DNA of 64,000 bases from Bordetella parapertussis (GCA_945906815.1 CAMDRT010000005.1:96185-160184), one strand, 5' to 3'. Positions 1-9,363 are shown, counted from the first letter of the stretch. Numbers and translations are program-made. Notes: generated by a model not told the origin, from the letters alone.

Positions 1-153
1 ACCGCCATCAGCGGAAGTCTCATGCGCGGCGGACAAGCGATTAAGCGCTTGCTTGACCAGCGCCGATTTGGAAAGACCTGTTTGCACGTGCAAGCGCTCT
101 ACCAACTTTGATTCGGCTTCGGTCAAGCGGACAGTGAGGAATTGTGTGCTCAT
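1..153 (-). CDS. Ribbon-helix-helix (CopG/Arc-like) protein, 3' end outside window
   Basis: The minus-strand frame opens at an ATG (complement of 151-153) and runs off the left edge of the window, giving 51 residues. It begins MSTQFLTVRLTEAESKLVER and continues with a helix-turn-helix stretch around TGLSKSALVKQAL. A short beta strand (FLTVRL) followed by two helices with a TGLSKS turn is the ribbon-helix-helix pattern of CopG/MetJ-type DNA-binding proteins. These proteins often act as antitoxins or small repressors. The partner gene, if any, would lie outside the window, so a toxin-antitoxin role is only a possibility. The call of RHH fold is fairly safe; the regulatory target is unknown. Confidence 0.6.
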   Translation of the reverse strand, partial: MSTQFLTVRLTEAESKLVERLHVQTGLSKSALVKQALNRLSAAHETSADGG

Positions 154-242
154 AATGCGCCAATGTAACACAAAATGTATCTTGTAACACGCGCGAAACA
201 GGCGCAGGAATCCGCTACCTCGCTGTCAATGGTTTATTATCC

Positions 243-1226
243 TCAATCCGGCTCGACGCCCGCTGCCTTCAGCACCTTGCCCATGTTCGGCGATTCGATT
301 CTGACCAGCTCCAGCACGCGCTGTGGTGTGGTGTGAACCGTGGCCACGCCCAGGCCCGCATATCGCTCCTGCACGTCGGGCAACTTCATGATTTGCGCGA
401 GGTCGCTATTGAGACGATGGACGATGGCGGCTGGCGTGCCCCTGGGTGTGAGGATGGCCCACCAGGTCTGGGGAATGGGTTCCGCCACGCCCGCTTCAAC
501 CATGGTCGGCACCTCCGGCAGTGCTGCAGAGCGCTGCTCGCTGGTGACGGCTAGCGCGCGCAGCTTGCCCGCCTTGATCTGCGGCACGGCGGGTACCATG
601 TCCGAAAACACCATGGCAATCTGTCCGCCCACCAGGTCCGTCACCGCCAGTATGCCACCCTTGTAGGGCACATGGACGATGTTGATGCCGGTAGCCGTCT
701 TGAAAATTTCGCCGCCGACATGCGCCGGTGTACCCCTGCCGCCGGAGCCGTAATTAAGTTGGCCCGGCCGCGCCTTGGCGAGCGCGACTAATTCTTGGAC
801 GCTGCGCGCCGGAACGGAAGGGTGCACCACCAGCACCGGACCGGCTCTTGCCACCAACGAAATCGGTGAGAAGTCGTTTAACGGATCGAAGCCGAGCCGC
901 TTGTAGAGATGCGGATTGGTTGCCAGCGCGGCGTTGTTGCTCATCAGCAGCGTGTAGCCGTCGGGCGCGGTTTTTGCGGCCATCTCGTGACCGATGTTGC
1001 CGCCCGCGCCAGGGCGGTTGTCCACCACCACTTGCCGCCCGAGGCTGTCGCTGAGTTTTTGCGCCAGTATGCGCGACAGCACATCGGTGGTGCCGCCCGG
1101 TGGGAAGGGTGCGATGAAGCGCACCGTCTTGGCGGGATAAGCGTCTTGCGCGCATGCGCATGAACCACCGCACATGAGCCCGGCTGCGGCGGCCCACCAT
1201 CCTGGGGAACGGGTACTGTTGTGCAT
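243..1226 (-). CDS. Bug/TctC-family tripartite tricarboxylate transporter substrate-binding protein
   Basis: Periplasmic solute-binding protein of the Bug family, which binds carboxylated or amide solutes. The start at 1226 is chosen because a strong AAAGGAG Shine-Dalgarno (complement of 1234-1240) sits just upstream and the protein then begins with a signal peptide (MHNSTRSPGWWAAAAGLMCG, cleavage near CAQDAYPAK). Family motifs seen are RFIAPFPPGGTTDVLSR, VVDNRPGAGGNIG and APDGYTLLMSNNA. At about 327 residues it has the usual length. No membrane components (TctA/TctB) are beside it, so it is an orphan receptor as is common in Burkholderiales. It is divergent to the GMC oxidoreductase at 1383, with which it may share a regulatory region. 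The ligand cannot be predicted. Confidence 0.9.
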   Translation of the reverse strand: MHNSTRSPGWWAAAAGLMCGGSCACAQDAYPAKTVRFIAPFPPGGTTDVLSRILAQKLSDSLGRQVVVDNRPGAGGNIGHEMAAKTAPDGYTLLMSNNAALATNPHLYKRLGFDPLNDFSPISLVARAGPVLVVHPSVPARSVQELVALAKARPGQLNYGSGGRGTPAHVGGEIFKTATGINIVHVPYKGGILAVTDLVGGQIAMVFSDMVPAVPQIKAGKLRALAVTSEQRSAALPEVPTMVEAGVAEPIPQTWWAILTPRGTPAAIVHRLNSDLAQIMKLPDVQERYAGLGVATVHTTPQRVLELVRIESPNMGKVLKAAGVEPD

Positions 1227-1336
1227 GGGGCTACTCCTTTCACGCAGTGTGCAGGACATACACCTAGGCGGCAACGCTATCGCTATACTGACACAGATGC
1301 GAGCCGGTTAGAAACGGATGCGTGACCGGCGCCTCG

Positions 1337-1342
1337 TATAAT
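1337..1342 (+). promoter_or_regulatory. Perfect -10 hexamer TATAAT ahead of GMC oxidoreductase
   Basis: TATAAT lies 41 bp before the chosen GTG start at 1383, predicting transcription from about 1349. No good -35 is seen at the ideal spacing. The hexamer overlaps the alternative ATG at 1341, which argues against that ATG being the translation start. Confidence 0.4.
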
Positions 1343-1382
1343 GCAAATCCGGCTGTGGAAAATTGTTGAAAAGGATGGCCTG

Positions 1383-2993
1383 GTGGAAACGTTGGATGCA
1401 TATGATTTTGTCATTGTCGGCGCGGGCGCTGCGGGTTGTGTGCTGGCCAACCGGCTCACCGCGTCGGGGCGCCACAGTGTGCTGCTGCTGGAGGCCGGCG
1501 GTAACGACAGCAGCCCCTGGATACACATTCCGTTGGGATACGGAAAACATTTTTCCAATCCGCAGGTGAACTGGCTGTATACCAGCGAACCGGCGGCGGG
1601 CGCCGGCAACCGCCGCATCGCGCAGCCGCGCGGCAAAGTGCTCGGCGGGTCGAGTTCCATCAACGGCCTGCTGTACATACGTGGGCAACACGAGGATTAC
1701 AACCGCTGGCGGGATTTTGGCAATGCGGGCTGGGGTTACGCCGATGTGCTGCCTTATTTTCGCCAGTCCGAAGATCAGCAGCGCGGCGCCGATGACTATC
1801 ACGGCGTGGGCGGGCCGCTCGCAGTATCCGATCCGCCGCAACCGCATCCGCTTGCCGACGCCTACCTCGCCGCCGCTGACGAGTGCGGATACCGGCGCAA
1901 CCCTGATTTCAACGGTGCGACCCAGGAGGGTTTTGGCTACAACCAATGGACGCTGCGCAACGGATTTCGCAGCAGTGCGGCGACGGCCTATCTGCGCCCG
2001 GCCCGGCGGCGCGGCAATCTCACGGTGATCACGCGCGCCCATGCCACCCGTATCCTGTTCGCGGACCAGCGCGCCACCGGCGTGGAGTACTCGCGTGGCG
2101 GCAAGCTCAGTTCCGTCACGGCGCGCAGGGAAGTGATCGTGGCCGGGGGCGCGTTCAACTCGCCGCAGCTGTTGCAACTCTCCGGCATAGGCCCGGCGTC
2201 ACTGCTGCAGGGCTTGGGCCTGCGCATCGTCGCCGATGTTCCCGGCGTCGGGATGAATCTGCAGGATCACTACGCTGGCCGGCTGGTATTCGAGTGCACT
2301 GACCCGATTACGCTCAACGATGTGACGGGCAGCTTCGCGCGCGGCCTGGCGGCCGCCTTGCAATTTGCCTTTTTGCGCCAAGGGCCATTGACGATGGGCG
2401 CTTCCTATGCGACGGGATTCATCAGCGCCGACCCCGCTGCCGCGACGCCGGATATCCAGACCAGCATCTCGCCGTTCAGCGCCGACAAGGCGGGCGACAA
2501 ACTCCACAGCTTTTCCGGTTTCTCGCTCGCTGCGAGGCTGTTGCGTCCCGAGAGCCGGGGCAGCGTCCTGATCCAGAATGCCGATCCGCTGCAAGCACCC
2601 GCGATCCGCCCCAACTACCTCGCGTCCGAGAAAGATTGCGCGGTCCTGCTTGCGGGCATGAAAGCGACGCGGCGCCTGGCGGAAACTGCGGCGATGCGCC
2701 GTTACATAGTGCGCGAACACGATCCGGGGTCCTCATGCACCAGCGATGCCGACCTGCTGGATTTTCTGCGTCAGCGGGGCGGCATCGCCTACCACCCGGT
2801 CGGCACCTGCAAAATGGGCAACGATGCCGCAGCAGTGGTGGACCAGCGTCTGCGCGTGCGTAGCGTGCAGGGATTACGCGTGGTGGACGCTTCGATCATG
2901 CCGACGCTGGTCTCGGGAAACACGCACGCGCCGACCATCATGATCGCGGAAAAGGGCGCGGACATGATACTGCAGGACACGGGTAAGCCTTAA
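1383..2993 (+). CDS. GMC family FAD-dependent oxidoreductase (choline/alcohol dehydrogenase-like)
   Basis: Flavoprotein of the glucose-methanol-choline family, oxidising an alcohol or related substrate; the substrate is not predictable. Residues 8-25 hold the FAD-binding Rossmann motif ([17 protein letters not shown]). The second GMC signature ([17 protein letters not shown]) is near residue 257, and the catalytic His lies in [10 protein letters not shown] near residue 470, followed by the [17 protein letters not shown] end motif. I chose the GTG at 1383 because AAGGA (1371-1375) is 7 nt upstream and family members start right before the Rossmann strand. The longer frame from ATG 1341 has no Shine-Dalgarno and overlaps a TATAAT. 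The length of 536 residues is normal. It stands alone, convergent with the amidase at 3039. Confidence 0.88.
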   Translation: METLDAYDFVIVGAGAAGCVLANRLTASGRHSVLLLEAGGNDSSPWIHIPLGYGKHFSNPQVNWLYTSEPAAGAGNRRIAQPRGKVLGGSSSINGLLYIRGQHEDYNRWRDFGNAGWGYADVLPYFRQSEDQQRGADDYHGVGGPLAVSDPPQPHPLADAYLAAADECGYRRNPDFNGATQEGFGYNQWTLRNGFRSSAATAYLRPARRRGNLTVITRAHATRILFADQRATGVEYSRGGKLSSVTARREVIVAGGAFNSPQLLQLSGIGPASLLQGLGLRIVADVPGVGMNLQDHYAGRLVFECTDPITLNDVTGSFARGLAAALQFAFLRQGPLTMGASYATGFISADPAAATPDIQTSISPFSADKAGDKLHSFSGFSLAARLLRPESRGSVLIQNADPLQAPAIRPNYLASEKDCAVLLAGMKATRRLAETAAMRRYIVREHDPGSSCTSDADLLDFLRQRGGIAYHPVGTCKMGNDAAAVVDQRLRVRSVQGLRVVDASIMPTLVSGNTHAPTIMIAEKGADMILQDTGKP

Positions 2994-3038
2994 ATCTCCA
3001 CCGGTCCCGCGCCAGGCGTAAGCAGGCCTGGGTGTGTA

Positions 3039-4211
3039 TCAGACTATTTGCCGTGCCACTGCCAGCAGCATTTCATCATTGCCGCGAGCAGCCACCAGCG
3101 ACAGCCCCAGCGGGCAACCGTTCACGGTGGCCAGCGGCAGGCTCACTTGTGGCAAGCGGCCGAGACCGGAGATGCACAACATGCCCATAGCCCGTTCGCG
3201 AAACGCAATGGTCTGCTCATGCGGGCAGTTGAGCAGTGGCGCGATATCCGGCACGCTGGGCAGCAGCAGGATCGCGTTGTTGGCGAGCAACTGGTCGAGC
3301 CGTTCTGCGATGGCCTCCCGTTGCGGCGCCATGCGCGCGACTTCAGCGGGGTCGCTCTTCGCCACCGCTTCAAAGCGTTTGCCGATGGCGATACCAAAGT
3401 TAGGTTTTACCCGGGTTACCCACTCGCGGTGCGTATCCCAAATCTCGGCAAACTGCAGGATGCGAAACACCTCGAACCACGCGTTCAAACCTTCGCTGCT
3501 GACTGTCACTGCTTGCGGCGTGCCCAGCACCTTGGTCACGCGCGCCAGCGCCGGTTGCAACGCCGCCGCAGCCTCGGGCAGGGCGAGCGCAAACGCATCC
3601 TGCGCCAGCAACACGCGTCCCGGCGCTGCCGCTTTGCCGCCCAGCAGCACATCCCCCACGCGGGCCAGCATATCCGCGTCGCGCGCGAACCAGCCACAGG
3701 CGTCGAAGCTCGGTGCGAGCGGACACACGCCGTTGAGCGAGATGCGCCCGTGCGTGGGGCGTATGCCATAGATGCCGCAGAAACTCGCCGGGCCGCGTAC
3801 CGAGCCGCCGGTGTCGCTGCCGATGGCAAAATCAACGAGGTTGCCTGCCACTGCCGCTGCCGAGCCGCTGGAGGAGCCGCCGGGAACGCGGCCGGGAGCG
3901 GCGACGTTCAGTGGGGTACCGTAATGCGCGTTTTCGCCGGTGAGACTGAACGCCATTTCTTCGGTGTGCGTTTTGCCGGCAAGAGTAGCGCCGGCATCGA
4001 GCAATTTTTTTGCAACTGGCGAATGCACCTTGGCCGCATCGTGTGTGCGCAGCCAGTCGGGGCAGCCGAAACCGGTCTTGTGGCCAGCTACATCAAAAAT
4101 ATCCTTCAGGCCAAACGTGAGTCCGGCGAGCGAGCCGGTTGCCGCGCCTGGTAATTCAACATGCGTGTGGCGGCAAAATGCGCCGAGCGGATCGCGATCT
4201 AATATAGTCAC
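3039..4211 (-). CDS. Amidase signature (AS) family amidase
   Basis: Hydrolyses a C-N amide bond with the Ser-cisSer-Lys triad of the amidase signature family. The triad is visible: Lys36 in FGLKDIFD, the cis-Ser in GGSSSGSAAA (111-120) and the nucleophile Ser137 in GSDTGGSVRGPAS. At 390 residues it is shorter than GatA (about 480), resembling stand-alone amidases of the AtzF/indoleacetamide-hydrolase type rather than the tRNA amidotransferase subunit. There is no gatB or gatC nearby. It starts 36 bp downstream of mpl on the same strand, so co-transcription is likely. Mpl works on murein peptides, but nothing in this sequence ties the amidase to peptidoglycan. Substrate unknown. Confidence 0.88.
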   Translation of the reverse strand: MTILDRDPLGAFCRHTHVELPGAATGSLAGLTFGLKDIFDVAGHKTGFGCPDWLRTHDAAKVHSPVAKKLLDAGATLAGKTHTEEMAFSLTGENAHYGTPLNVAAPGRVPGGSSSGSAAAVAGNLVDFAIGSDTGGSVRGPASFCGIYGIRPTHGRISLNGVCPLAPSFDACGWFARDADMLARVGDVLLGGKAAAPGRVLLAQDAFALALPEAAAALQPALARVTKVLGTPQAVTVSSEGLNAWFEVFRILQFAEIWDTHREWVTRVKPNFGIAIGKRFEAVAKSDPAEVARMAPQREAIAERLDQLLANNAILLLPSVPDIAPLLNCPHEQTIAFRERAMGMLCISGLGRLPQVSLPLATVNGCPLGLSLVAARGNDEMLLAVARQIV

Positions 4212-4247
4212 AAAAATTCCTTTAAAAATGCGTGTCGTTGATGCGCC

Positions 4248-5594
4248 TTAACCTTGCGCCAGTCGCGCCAAAAGTTTTTGGTGGATACCGCCAAAGCCGC
4301 CATTGCTCATGATGAGCACATGGTCTCCTGCGCGTGCGACGGCAGCAATATCATTGACCAGCCGTGCGAGATCATCGCACACGCTGGCTGCGGCGCCCAG
4401 CGGCGCGAGCGCCGCGGCGGGGTCCCAGCCCAGTCCACCGCTGTAACAAAATACGCGGTCAGCGGCACGGAGGCTGGCCGCCAGTGCGTCTTTCATCACC
4501 CCCAGCTTCATGGTGTTGGAGCGCGGCTCCAGCACGGCGAGCAGGCGTGCCTTGCCGATTTTTGCGCGCAGCCCAGCCAGCGTGGTGGCGATGGCCGTGG
4601 GGTGATGCGCGAAATCGTCGTAAACCGTGACGCCTCCCGCAGTGCCCTTGAGCTCCATGCGCCGCTTGACGTTTTTGAAGCTCGCCAGCGCCTCGATCGC
4701 CAGCGTTGCGGGCACACCGGCGTGGCGTGCGGCGGCGATCGCGGCCAGCGCATTGGCACTGTTGTGTGCGCCGAGCAAATCCCAGCGCACGCGGCCTTGC
4801 ACTGCCCCGTTGCACAGCACCTCAAACCCGTACGCATCGCGCACGTGCGCCTGCCAGCCAGTGGCGACGCCATAACGCTCAACGGGCGTCCAGCAGCCGC
4901 GCTGTAGCACCCGCTCAAGATTTGCGTCAGCGCCGTTGCTGACGATCAAGCCGTTGCCCGGCACGGTGCGCACCAGGTGATGAAACTGCGTTTCAATTGC
5001 CGCGAGGTCGGCAAAAATATCGGCGTGATCGAATTCCAGGTTGTTCAAAATCGCCGTGCGCGGCAGGTAGTGCACGAACTTGGAACGTTTGTCGAAGAAT
5101 GCGGTGTCGTACTCATCGGCTTCAATCACAAAAAACGAAGCCGGTGTTAGCCGCGCCGAGACGCCGAAATTTTCAGCGACGCCTCCCACCAGAAATCCCG
5201 GCGACAGGCCGCCGTATTCGAGCATCCACGCCAGCATGGCAGTGGTGGTGGTCTTGCCGTGCGTGCCTGCCACCGCCAGCACCCACTTGCCGCGTAACAC
5301 ATTCTCCGCCAGCCATTGCGGACCGGAGGTATAAGGCAAACCGCGATTCAAAATTTCCTCCATCAGCGGATTGCCACGCGCCACCACATTGCCGACCACG
5401 TATAAATCGGGTTCCAGCTTGATCTGATCCGGCGCAAAGCCTTCGATCAGCGTAATGCCCAGCGTTTGCAATTGCGTGCTCATCGGAGGATACACGTTGG
5501 CATCGCAGCCGGTAATTTTGTGTCCAGCCGCGCGTGCCAGCGCCGCGATGCCGCCCATGAAGGTGCCGCAGATGCCGAGGATGTGGATGTGCAT
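4248..5594 (-). CDS. mpl: UDP-N-acetylmuramate:L-Ala-gamma-D-Glu-meso-Dap ligase
   Basis: Cytoplasmic Mur-ligase family enzyme that joins the recycled tripeptide L-Ala-gamma-D-Glu-mDAP to UDP-MurNAc in peptidoglycan recycling. The protein begins MHIHILGICGTFMGGIAAL, a characteristic Mpl N-terminus with the nucleotide-binding glycine motif. It carries the ATP P-loop GTHGKTTTT at 110-118 and the Mur-ligase middle-domain motifs (EADEYDTAFFDKRSKF, NLEFDHADIFADL). The ATG at 5594 is preferred over an upstream TTG at 5612 because family members start exactly at this strand. No good Shine-Dalgarno is visible. The 448 residues match the usual length. The repeat array starting at 5612 directly abuts its 5' end. 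Confidence 0.96.
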   Translation of the reverse strand: MHIHILGICGTFMGGIAALARAAGHKITGCDANVYPPMSTQLQTLGITLIEGFAPDQIKLEPDLYVVGNVVARGNPLMEEILNRGLPYTSGPQWLAENVLRGKWVLAVAGTHGKTTTTAMLAWMLEYGGLSPGFLVGGVAENFGVSARLTPASFFVIEADEYDTAFFDKRSKFVHYLPRTAILNNLEFDHADIFADLAAIETQFHHLVRTVPGNGLIVSNGADANLERVLQRGCWTPVERYGVATGWQAHVRDAYGFEVLCNGAVQGRVRWDLLGAHNSANALAAIAAARHAGVPATLAIEALASFKNVKRRMELKGTAGGVTVYDDFAHHPTAIATTLAGLRAKIGKARLLAVLEPRSNTMKLGVMKDALAASLRAADRVFCYSGGLGWDPAAALAPLGAAASVCDDLARLVNDIAAVARAGDHVLIMSNGGFGGIHQKLLARLAQG

Positions 5595-5611
5595 GGGGGG
5601 AGGGTACTGCA

Positions 5612-5787
5612 AATGGGTGAAGGGGTGAACGAGTGAACGGGTGAACGGGTGAAGGGGTGAAGGGGGGAAGGGGTGAAACCCCCACTACGCCGCCATCACG
5701 CCTGGAATACGGCAAGAACGCAGGCGCTGACCGACAGCAGGTGTGGTTTTTCACCCGTTCACCCGTTCACCCTTCACGTTTCACGCC
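5612..5787. repeat. Inverted arrays of an 8-bp tandem repeat (unit GGGTGAAC), element A
   Basis: The left arm (about 5614-5677) contains some eight direct copies of an octamer close to GGGTGAAC or GGGTGAAG. The right arm (about 5750-5785) reads TTCACCCG in the opposite sense, so the arms can pair into a long stem. The roughly 70-bp core between them is unrelated to any gene. It lies between the ATP-grasp stop codon (5792, minus strand) and the mpl start, that is directly 3' of the ATP-grasp gene. Read in reverse complement, the core is loosely similar in layout (AAAACC ... GGGGTTT at its edges) to elements B and C at 9.2 and 10.4 kb. Function unknown; terminator, mRNA-stabilising stem or dispersed repeat are possible. 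Confidence 0.85.
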
Positions 5788-5791
5788 CTAA

Positions 5792-7051
5792 TCACTCAAA
5801 CGACAATGTCCGCCGTATCTCGTCGTAGCGATGATGCAGGTCTTCGGTGCTCGTGCCGCCCAGATTGAGCACGGCATAGCGGTAACTGCCCAGCCATTTC
5901 ATCTCGCGCGCCAGGCTTGCGCCGCGCTTCAGATACAACATCAGCCGCGCATCGGGATAACGCTGGTGCAGCGACTCGATCTGCGCCGGTTGCGGCGCGC
6001 GCACGATTTCACGCCCGTCAAAGCGGCGGAACACGAAACTCGCCGCTGCGCCGAAGTCGCCCGCGCCGACGGTGACGTTGGGCGCCACGCCGAGGGCGAG
6101 ATGGATCAACACCTCGTACGGGTCGTAGCCATCGACGCGGCGATACAGATTAACGATCTGCGAGGCCATGCGCGGATTAATCTCGATAATCTGTATGCGC
6201 CCGGTGTCCGGCTGGTAGATCAGTTCGACGTTGAAAAAGCCGTAGCCGTAATCGATGCCGGCGAACAATTTTTCGGCCAATGCGCGCATGCGCGCCAGTA
6301 CCGCGGCGGGCAGACGCGACGGGTATTCAAAGCGCATGAAGGCCTGCGTACCCGGATACATCACTTCGTCGACAATGCCGAGGATGGTGATTTTGCCGTT
6401 GTGCAGGAAGCCGTCGAGGTTGACTTGCACCCCGCTCATGATTTCCTCACCGATCAGGTGATGGGCGTCGATGGTGAACGGCGTGAAGCGCGCCATCAAA
6501 TCGTTAAATGGCGTCACCAGCTTGTGCAGGATCAGCGTTTCCAGCGGATTGAAGCGCAGATGCTGTTGTAACTCGGCGAAACTATCCACCCGGCGCGCGA
6601 GCACGGAGTAGGTCGCCTTCACCGGCTTCACGTACAGCGGAAACGGCAGGCCCACCTCGGCGGCGGTTTGCATGGGGTACGGAAACACCGAAAAGCGCGG
6701 CGTCGCCTCCGGCACGATTTTCTGTTGCAGGCAACGCGCGTAGTACTTGTGCTGTGCCGCGATGATCACCGCCGGATCAGTGCCCGGCAAACCGAGCCGT
6801 TGCGCCACCACCGCGGCGATCAGCGCGCCAAATTGCTCGTTGTTGCTGATCACGCCATCGATGCGGCCGCGATATTTCTTTACCAGCTTAGCGGCATAGC
6901 GCCAGGCGTTAAATGTGAGCAGGCGTGCGTTTTCAGGAAACTTGAAAAGATCGAAACCTTCGTAGAAAAACGTGTAGCGTGCGCGATAGCGCAGCTGATC
7001 GAGTTCGTCACGGTCCCAATCCTTGGGGAAAAGCACGAGGATGCGTTTCAT
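5792..7051 (-). CDS. ATP-grasp domain protein of unknown function
   Basis: The 419-residue protein begins MKRILVLFPKDWDRDELDQL with a pre-ATP-grasp Rossmann-like segment. It carries ATP-grasp features: a lysine-bearing strand PLYVKPVKATYSVLARR near residue 140 and the metal/ATP-binding motif IQIIEINPRMASQIVNLY near residue 300, similar to the CarB/biotin-carboxylase type. Such enzymes ligate a carboxylate to an amine or thiol through an acylphosphate. No neighbouring gene suggests the substrate. It is divergent from phoX across a gap of about 190 bp and ends 2 bp before repeat element A. I do not recognise a specific subfamily. Confidence 0.75.
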   Translation of the reverse strand: MKRILVLFPKDWDRDELDQLRYRARYTFFYEGFDLFKFPENARLLTFNAWRYAAKLVKKYRGRIDGVISNNEQFGALIAAVVAQRLGLPGTDPAVIIAAQHKYYARCLQQKIVPEATPRFSVFPYPMQTAAEVGLPFPLYVKPVKATYSVLARRVDSFAELQQHLRFNPLETLILHKLVTPFNDLMARFTPFTIDAHHLIGEEIMSGVQVNLDGFLHNGKITILGIVDEVMYPGTQAFMRFEYPSRLPAAVLARMRALAEKLFAGIDYGYGFFNVELIYQPDTGRIQIIEINPRMASQIVNLYRRVDGYDPYEVLIHLALGVAPNVTVGAGDFGAAASFVFRRFDGREIVRAPQPAQIESLHQRYPDARLMLYLKRGASLAREMKWLGSYRYAVLNLGGTSTEDLHHRYDEIRRTLSFE

Positions 7052-7082
7052 GGTTTCATCAAAATGCTATTGCATAATCGAC

Positions 7083-7117
7083 ACGCCAGCGCGTCATGCG
7101 CAGCCCTGCGCTGGCGT
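7083..7117. repeat. Perfect 10-bp inverted repeat between divergent genes
   Basis: ACGCCAGCGC at 7083-7092 and its exact complement GCGCTGGCGT at 7108-7117 are separated by 15 nt. They lie 32 bp upstream of the ATP-grasp gene and about 120 bp upstream of phoX. No T-run follows on either strand, so an operator or a 5' UTR hairpin is more likely than a terminator. Confidence 0.5.
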
Positions 7118-7240
7118 CACCATCGGGCGGCTCCTCGTCATTAGTATTGTTATACGCCCGATCGTTACGTAAACATTTTACCCCCTTCCGCTTATTCCAT
7201 TAAGCTTCGATTGCGCACGACCACTAAGCGAGGAAGCATC

Positions 7241-9172
7241 ATGAACATCCCGACTCACGCCGAAGACCCGGACGATACCGTCTCGAACGAATCCACCCAA
7301 CCCACGATTGCCCAATTGATGGACGTGCGCATGACACGGCGCACGGCTTTGAAGGGCGTGGCGGCAGCGGGTGTCTACGGACTGTTCGGCTGCGCCACGT
7401 CCGCTCCACGCGGCAGTGGCTCGTCGCTGACCTTCACCGAGATCGGGCGCTTTCTGGACGAAACCCACCATGTTGCGCCGGGTTACGCCACGCAAGTGCT
7501 GATACGCTGGGGCGATCCGCTGCATGCGGGCGCGCCGGAGTTCCGCCCGGGCGCGCAAACCGCCGACGAGCAGGAACGCCAGTTTGGCGCCAACAATGAT
7601 TTCATGGCGTTCATGCCGCTCCCGCGCGGTTCAAAAAATTCGGCACGTGGATTGCTATGCGTCAACCATGAGCTCAATCACCCGCAATTGATGTGGCCGG
7701 GGATGACGGCACAAAACTACGCCAAAATCATGACGCGCGAGCAGTGCGAGACAGAAATGGCGTCGCAGGGCCACACCGTTGTGGAGATCGCGCGCGAAGG
7801 CAACGCGTGGCATGTGGTGAGCGGCAGCCAGTACAACCGGCGCATCTCCGCGCGCAGCACACCGATGCGCGTGTCGGGCCCGGCGGCAGGGCATCCGCGC
7901 ATGGCCACGCGTGCCGATGTATCGGGCACGCGCGTGATCGGCACGTTTAACAACTGCGCCGGCGGCGTAACGCCGTGGGGCACGGTGCTCACGGCTGAGG
8001 AGAATCTGCAGAATTATTTCACTGGTGACGCGAGTGGCGGGCGCGAAGCTGCGGCATGGAAACGTTATGGCGTCAATGGTCGCGGGCGCTACCTGTGGGG
8101 CCGTCACTTTGATCGCTTTAATCTGAACAAGGAGCCGAACGAACCGAATCGCTTCGGCTGGATCGTCGAGATCGATCCGTACGATCCGAAGTCGATGCCG
8201 GTAAAGCGCACGGCGCTGGGCCGCTGCAAGCATGAATGCGCGACCACCGCCGTAAGTCATGACGGGCGTGTCGCTGTGTATTCGGGTGACGACGAACGCA
8301 TGGATTACGTCTACAAATTTGTTACACGTGACGCTTATAAGACGGATGCGCCGGTGGCGAATCGAGATTTGCTCGATAACGGCACGCTCTACGTCGCACG
8401 CTTCGATGCCGGCGGCAAAATGCAATGGCTGCCCATCGTATTCGGCCAGGGGCCGCTCACCAAGGCCAACGGCTTCGAGAATCAGGGTGACGTGGTGATC
8501 GAACTGCGCCGTGCCGGTGACCTCTTGGGTGCGACGCCGATGGATCGACCGGAGGACGTGGAAGCACATCCCGAAACCGGCCGCGTTTACGTGGCGCTCA
8601 CTTACAACGAACGACGCAAACCCGATCAGGTCAATATAGCCAACCCGCGCGGGCCGAACAAGCACGGGCACATCATCGAAATCGTGCCGCCGATGGTCAA
8701 CGGCAAGCCCGATCACTCGGCAACGGAATGCACGTGGGAGTTTTTCATACTCGGCGGCGATCCGGAAAAACCGGAGCATGGCGCGCGCTATCACGGCCCG
8801 GTGACGGACAACGGCTGGATTGCCGCACCGGATAACGTCGCGTTCGACCCCAAAGGCAGAATCTGGATTGTGACCGACGGTCAGGAAGACGCGGCGGGTT
8901 TCGCCGACACCGCGTACGCCGCCGAGACCAGCGGCCCGCGGCGTGGTGTCACACGCGCATTTTTTGCATGCCCGCGCGGCGGAGAAATTTGTGGGCCTGA
9001 ATTCACGCCCGACGGCAAGACGCTGTTTCTCGCGATTCAGCACCCCGGTGATGAGAAAGGTTCGACCTTCGACAAGCCGTCAACGCGCTGGCCGGATTTC
9101 AAGCCCGACATGCCACCACGGCCTGCGGTGGTGGCGATTACCAAGGCGGATGGCGGGGAGATAGGCTCGTGA
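7241..9172 (+). CDS. PhoX-family (DUF839) exported phosphatase
   Basis: Probable secreted alkaline phosphatase of the PhoX family, which uses Ca2+ and Fe3+ to release phosphate from organic esters. The start at 7241 follows GAGGAAG (7230-7236). A twin-arginine signal, MTRRTALKGVAAAG, lies at residues 31-44 after an N-terminal extension, as is usual for PhoX, which folds before export. A Cys follows at about 51 (LFGCATS), so a Tat lipoprotein is possible, though the lipobox is not canonical. Family stretches include NCAGGVTPWGTVLTAEEN, GRCKHECATTAVSHDGRVAV, RPEDVEAHPETGRVYVALTY and FDPKGRIWIVTDGQ. At 643 residues it is a normal length. Its TGA stop is already part of repeat element B. No Pho box was identified by eye. 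Confidence 0.85.
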   Translation: MNIPTHAEDPDDTVSNESTQPTIAQLMDVRMTRRTALKGVAAAGVYGLFGCATSAPRGSGSSLTFTEIGRFLDETHHVAPGYATQVLIRWGDPLHAGAPEFRPGAQTADEQERQFGANNDFMAFMPLPRGSKNSARGLLCVNHELNHPQLMWPGMTAQNYAKIMTREQCETEMASQGHTVVEIAREGNAWHVVSGSQYNRRISARSTPMRVSGPAAGHPRMATRADVSGTRVIGTFNNCAGGVTPWGTVLTAEENLQNYFTGDASGGREAAAWKRYGVNGRGRYLWGRHFDRFNLNKEPNEPNRFGWIVEIDPYDPKSMPVKRTALGRCKHECATTAVSHDGRVAVYSGDDERMDYVYKFVTRDAYKTDAPVANRDLLDNGTLYVARFDAGGKMQWLPIVFGQGPLTKANGFENQGDVVIELRRAGDLLGATPMDRPEDVEAHPETGRVYVALTYNERRKPDQVNIANPRGPNKHGHIIEIVPPMVNGKPDHSATECTWEFFILGGDPEKPEHGARYHGPVTDNGWIAAPDNVAFDPKGRIWIVTDGQEDAAGFADTAYAAETSGPRRGVTRAFFACPRGGEICGPEFTPDGKTLFLAIQHPGDEKGSTFDKPSTRWPDFKPDMPPRPAVVAITKADGGEIGS

Positions 9173-9340
9173 AGGGTGAAGGGTGAAGGGTGAAGAGGGA
9201 AGGGCGTGAACGAGTGAACGGGTAAAACCTGACTCGTGGTTCATCAGCCGCAACAAACTTCCCGCCTTCGATACACGGCCCATACCACGGGAGTTACACG
9301 TTCACCCGTTCACCCGTTCACCCGTTCACCCGTTCACGGA
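9170..9340. repeat. Inverted arrays of 7-8 bp tandem repeats, element B
   Basis: The left arm (9170-9225) has four copies of the 7-mer GTGAAGG, then GTGAACGA and GTGAACGG. The right arm (9299-9340) has four TTCACCCG octamers plus a partial one, in inverted orientation. The core of about 75 bp is recognisably similar to the core of element C (10370-10443): both read A-rich/ACCTGA, TTCATCA, TACACG, CCATACC and GTTAC in the same order. The element lies between phoX and the following Bug receptor, both on the plus strand, and starts inside the phoX stop codon. Confidence 0.88.
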
Positions 9341-9363
9341 AATTAACAAAGGCTGAAGTCATT

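Noticed and set aside
3012..3031. Hairpin CCAGGC/GCCTGG between GMC oxidoreductase and amidase genes as terminator
   Set aside because: The stem is 6 bp with no T-run on either strand; too weak to call.
7655..9043. 462-codon open frame opposite phoX
   Set aside because: Antisense to a well-supported PhoX-type gene, with no domain pattern or ribosome site.
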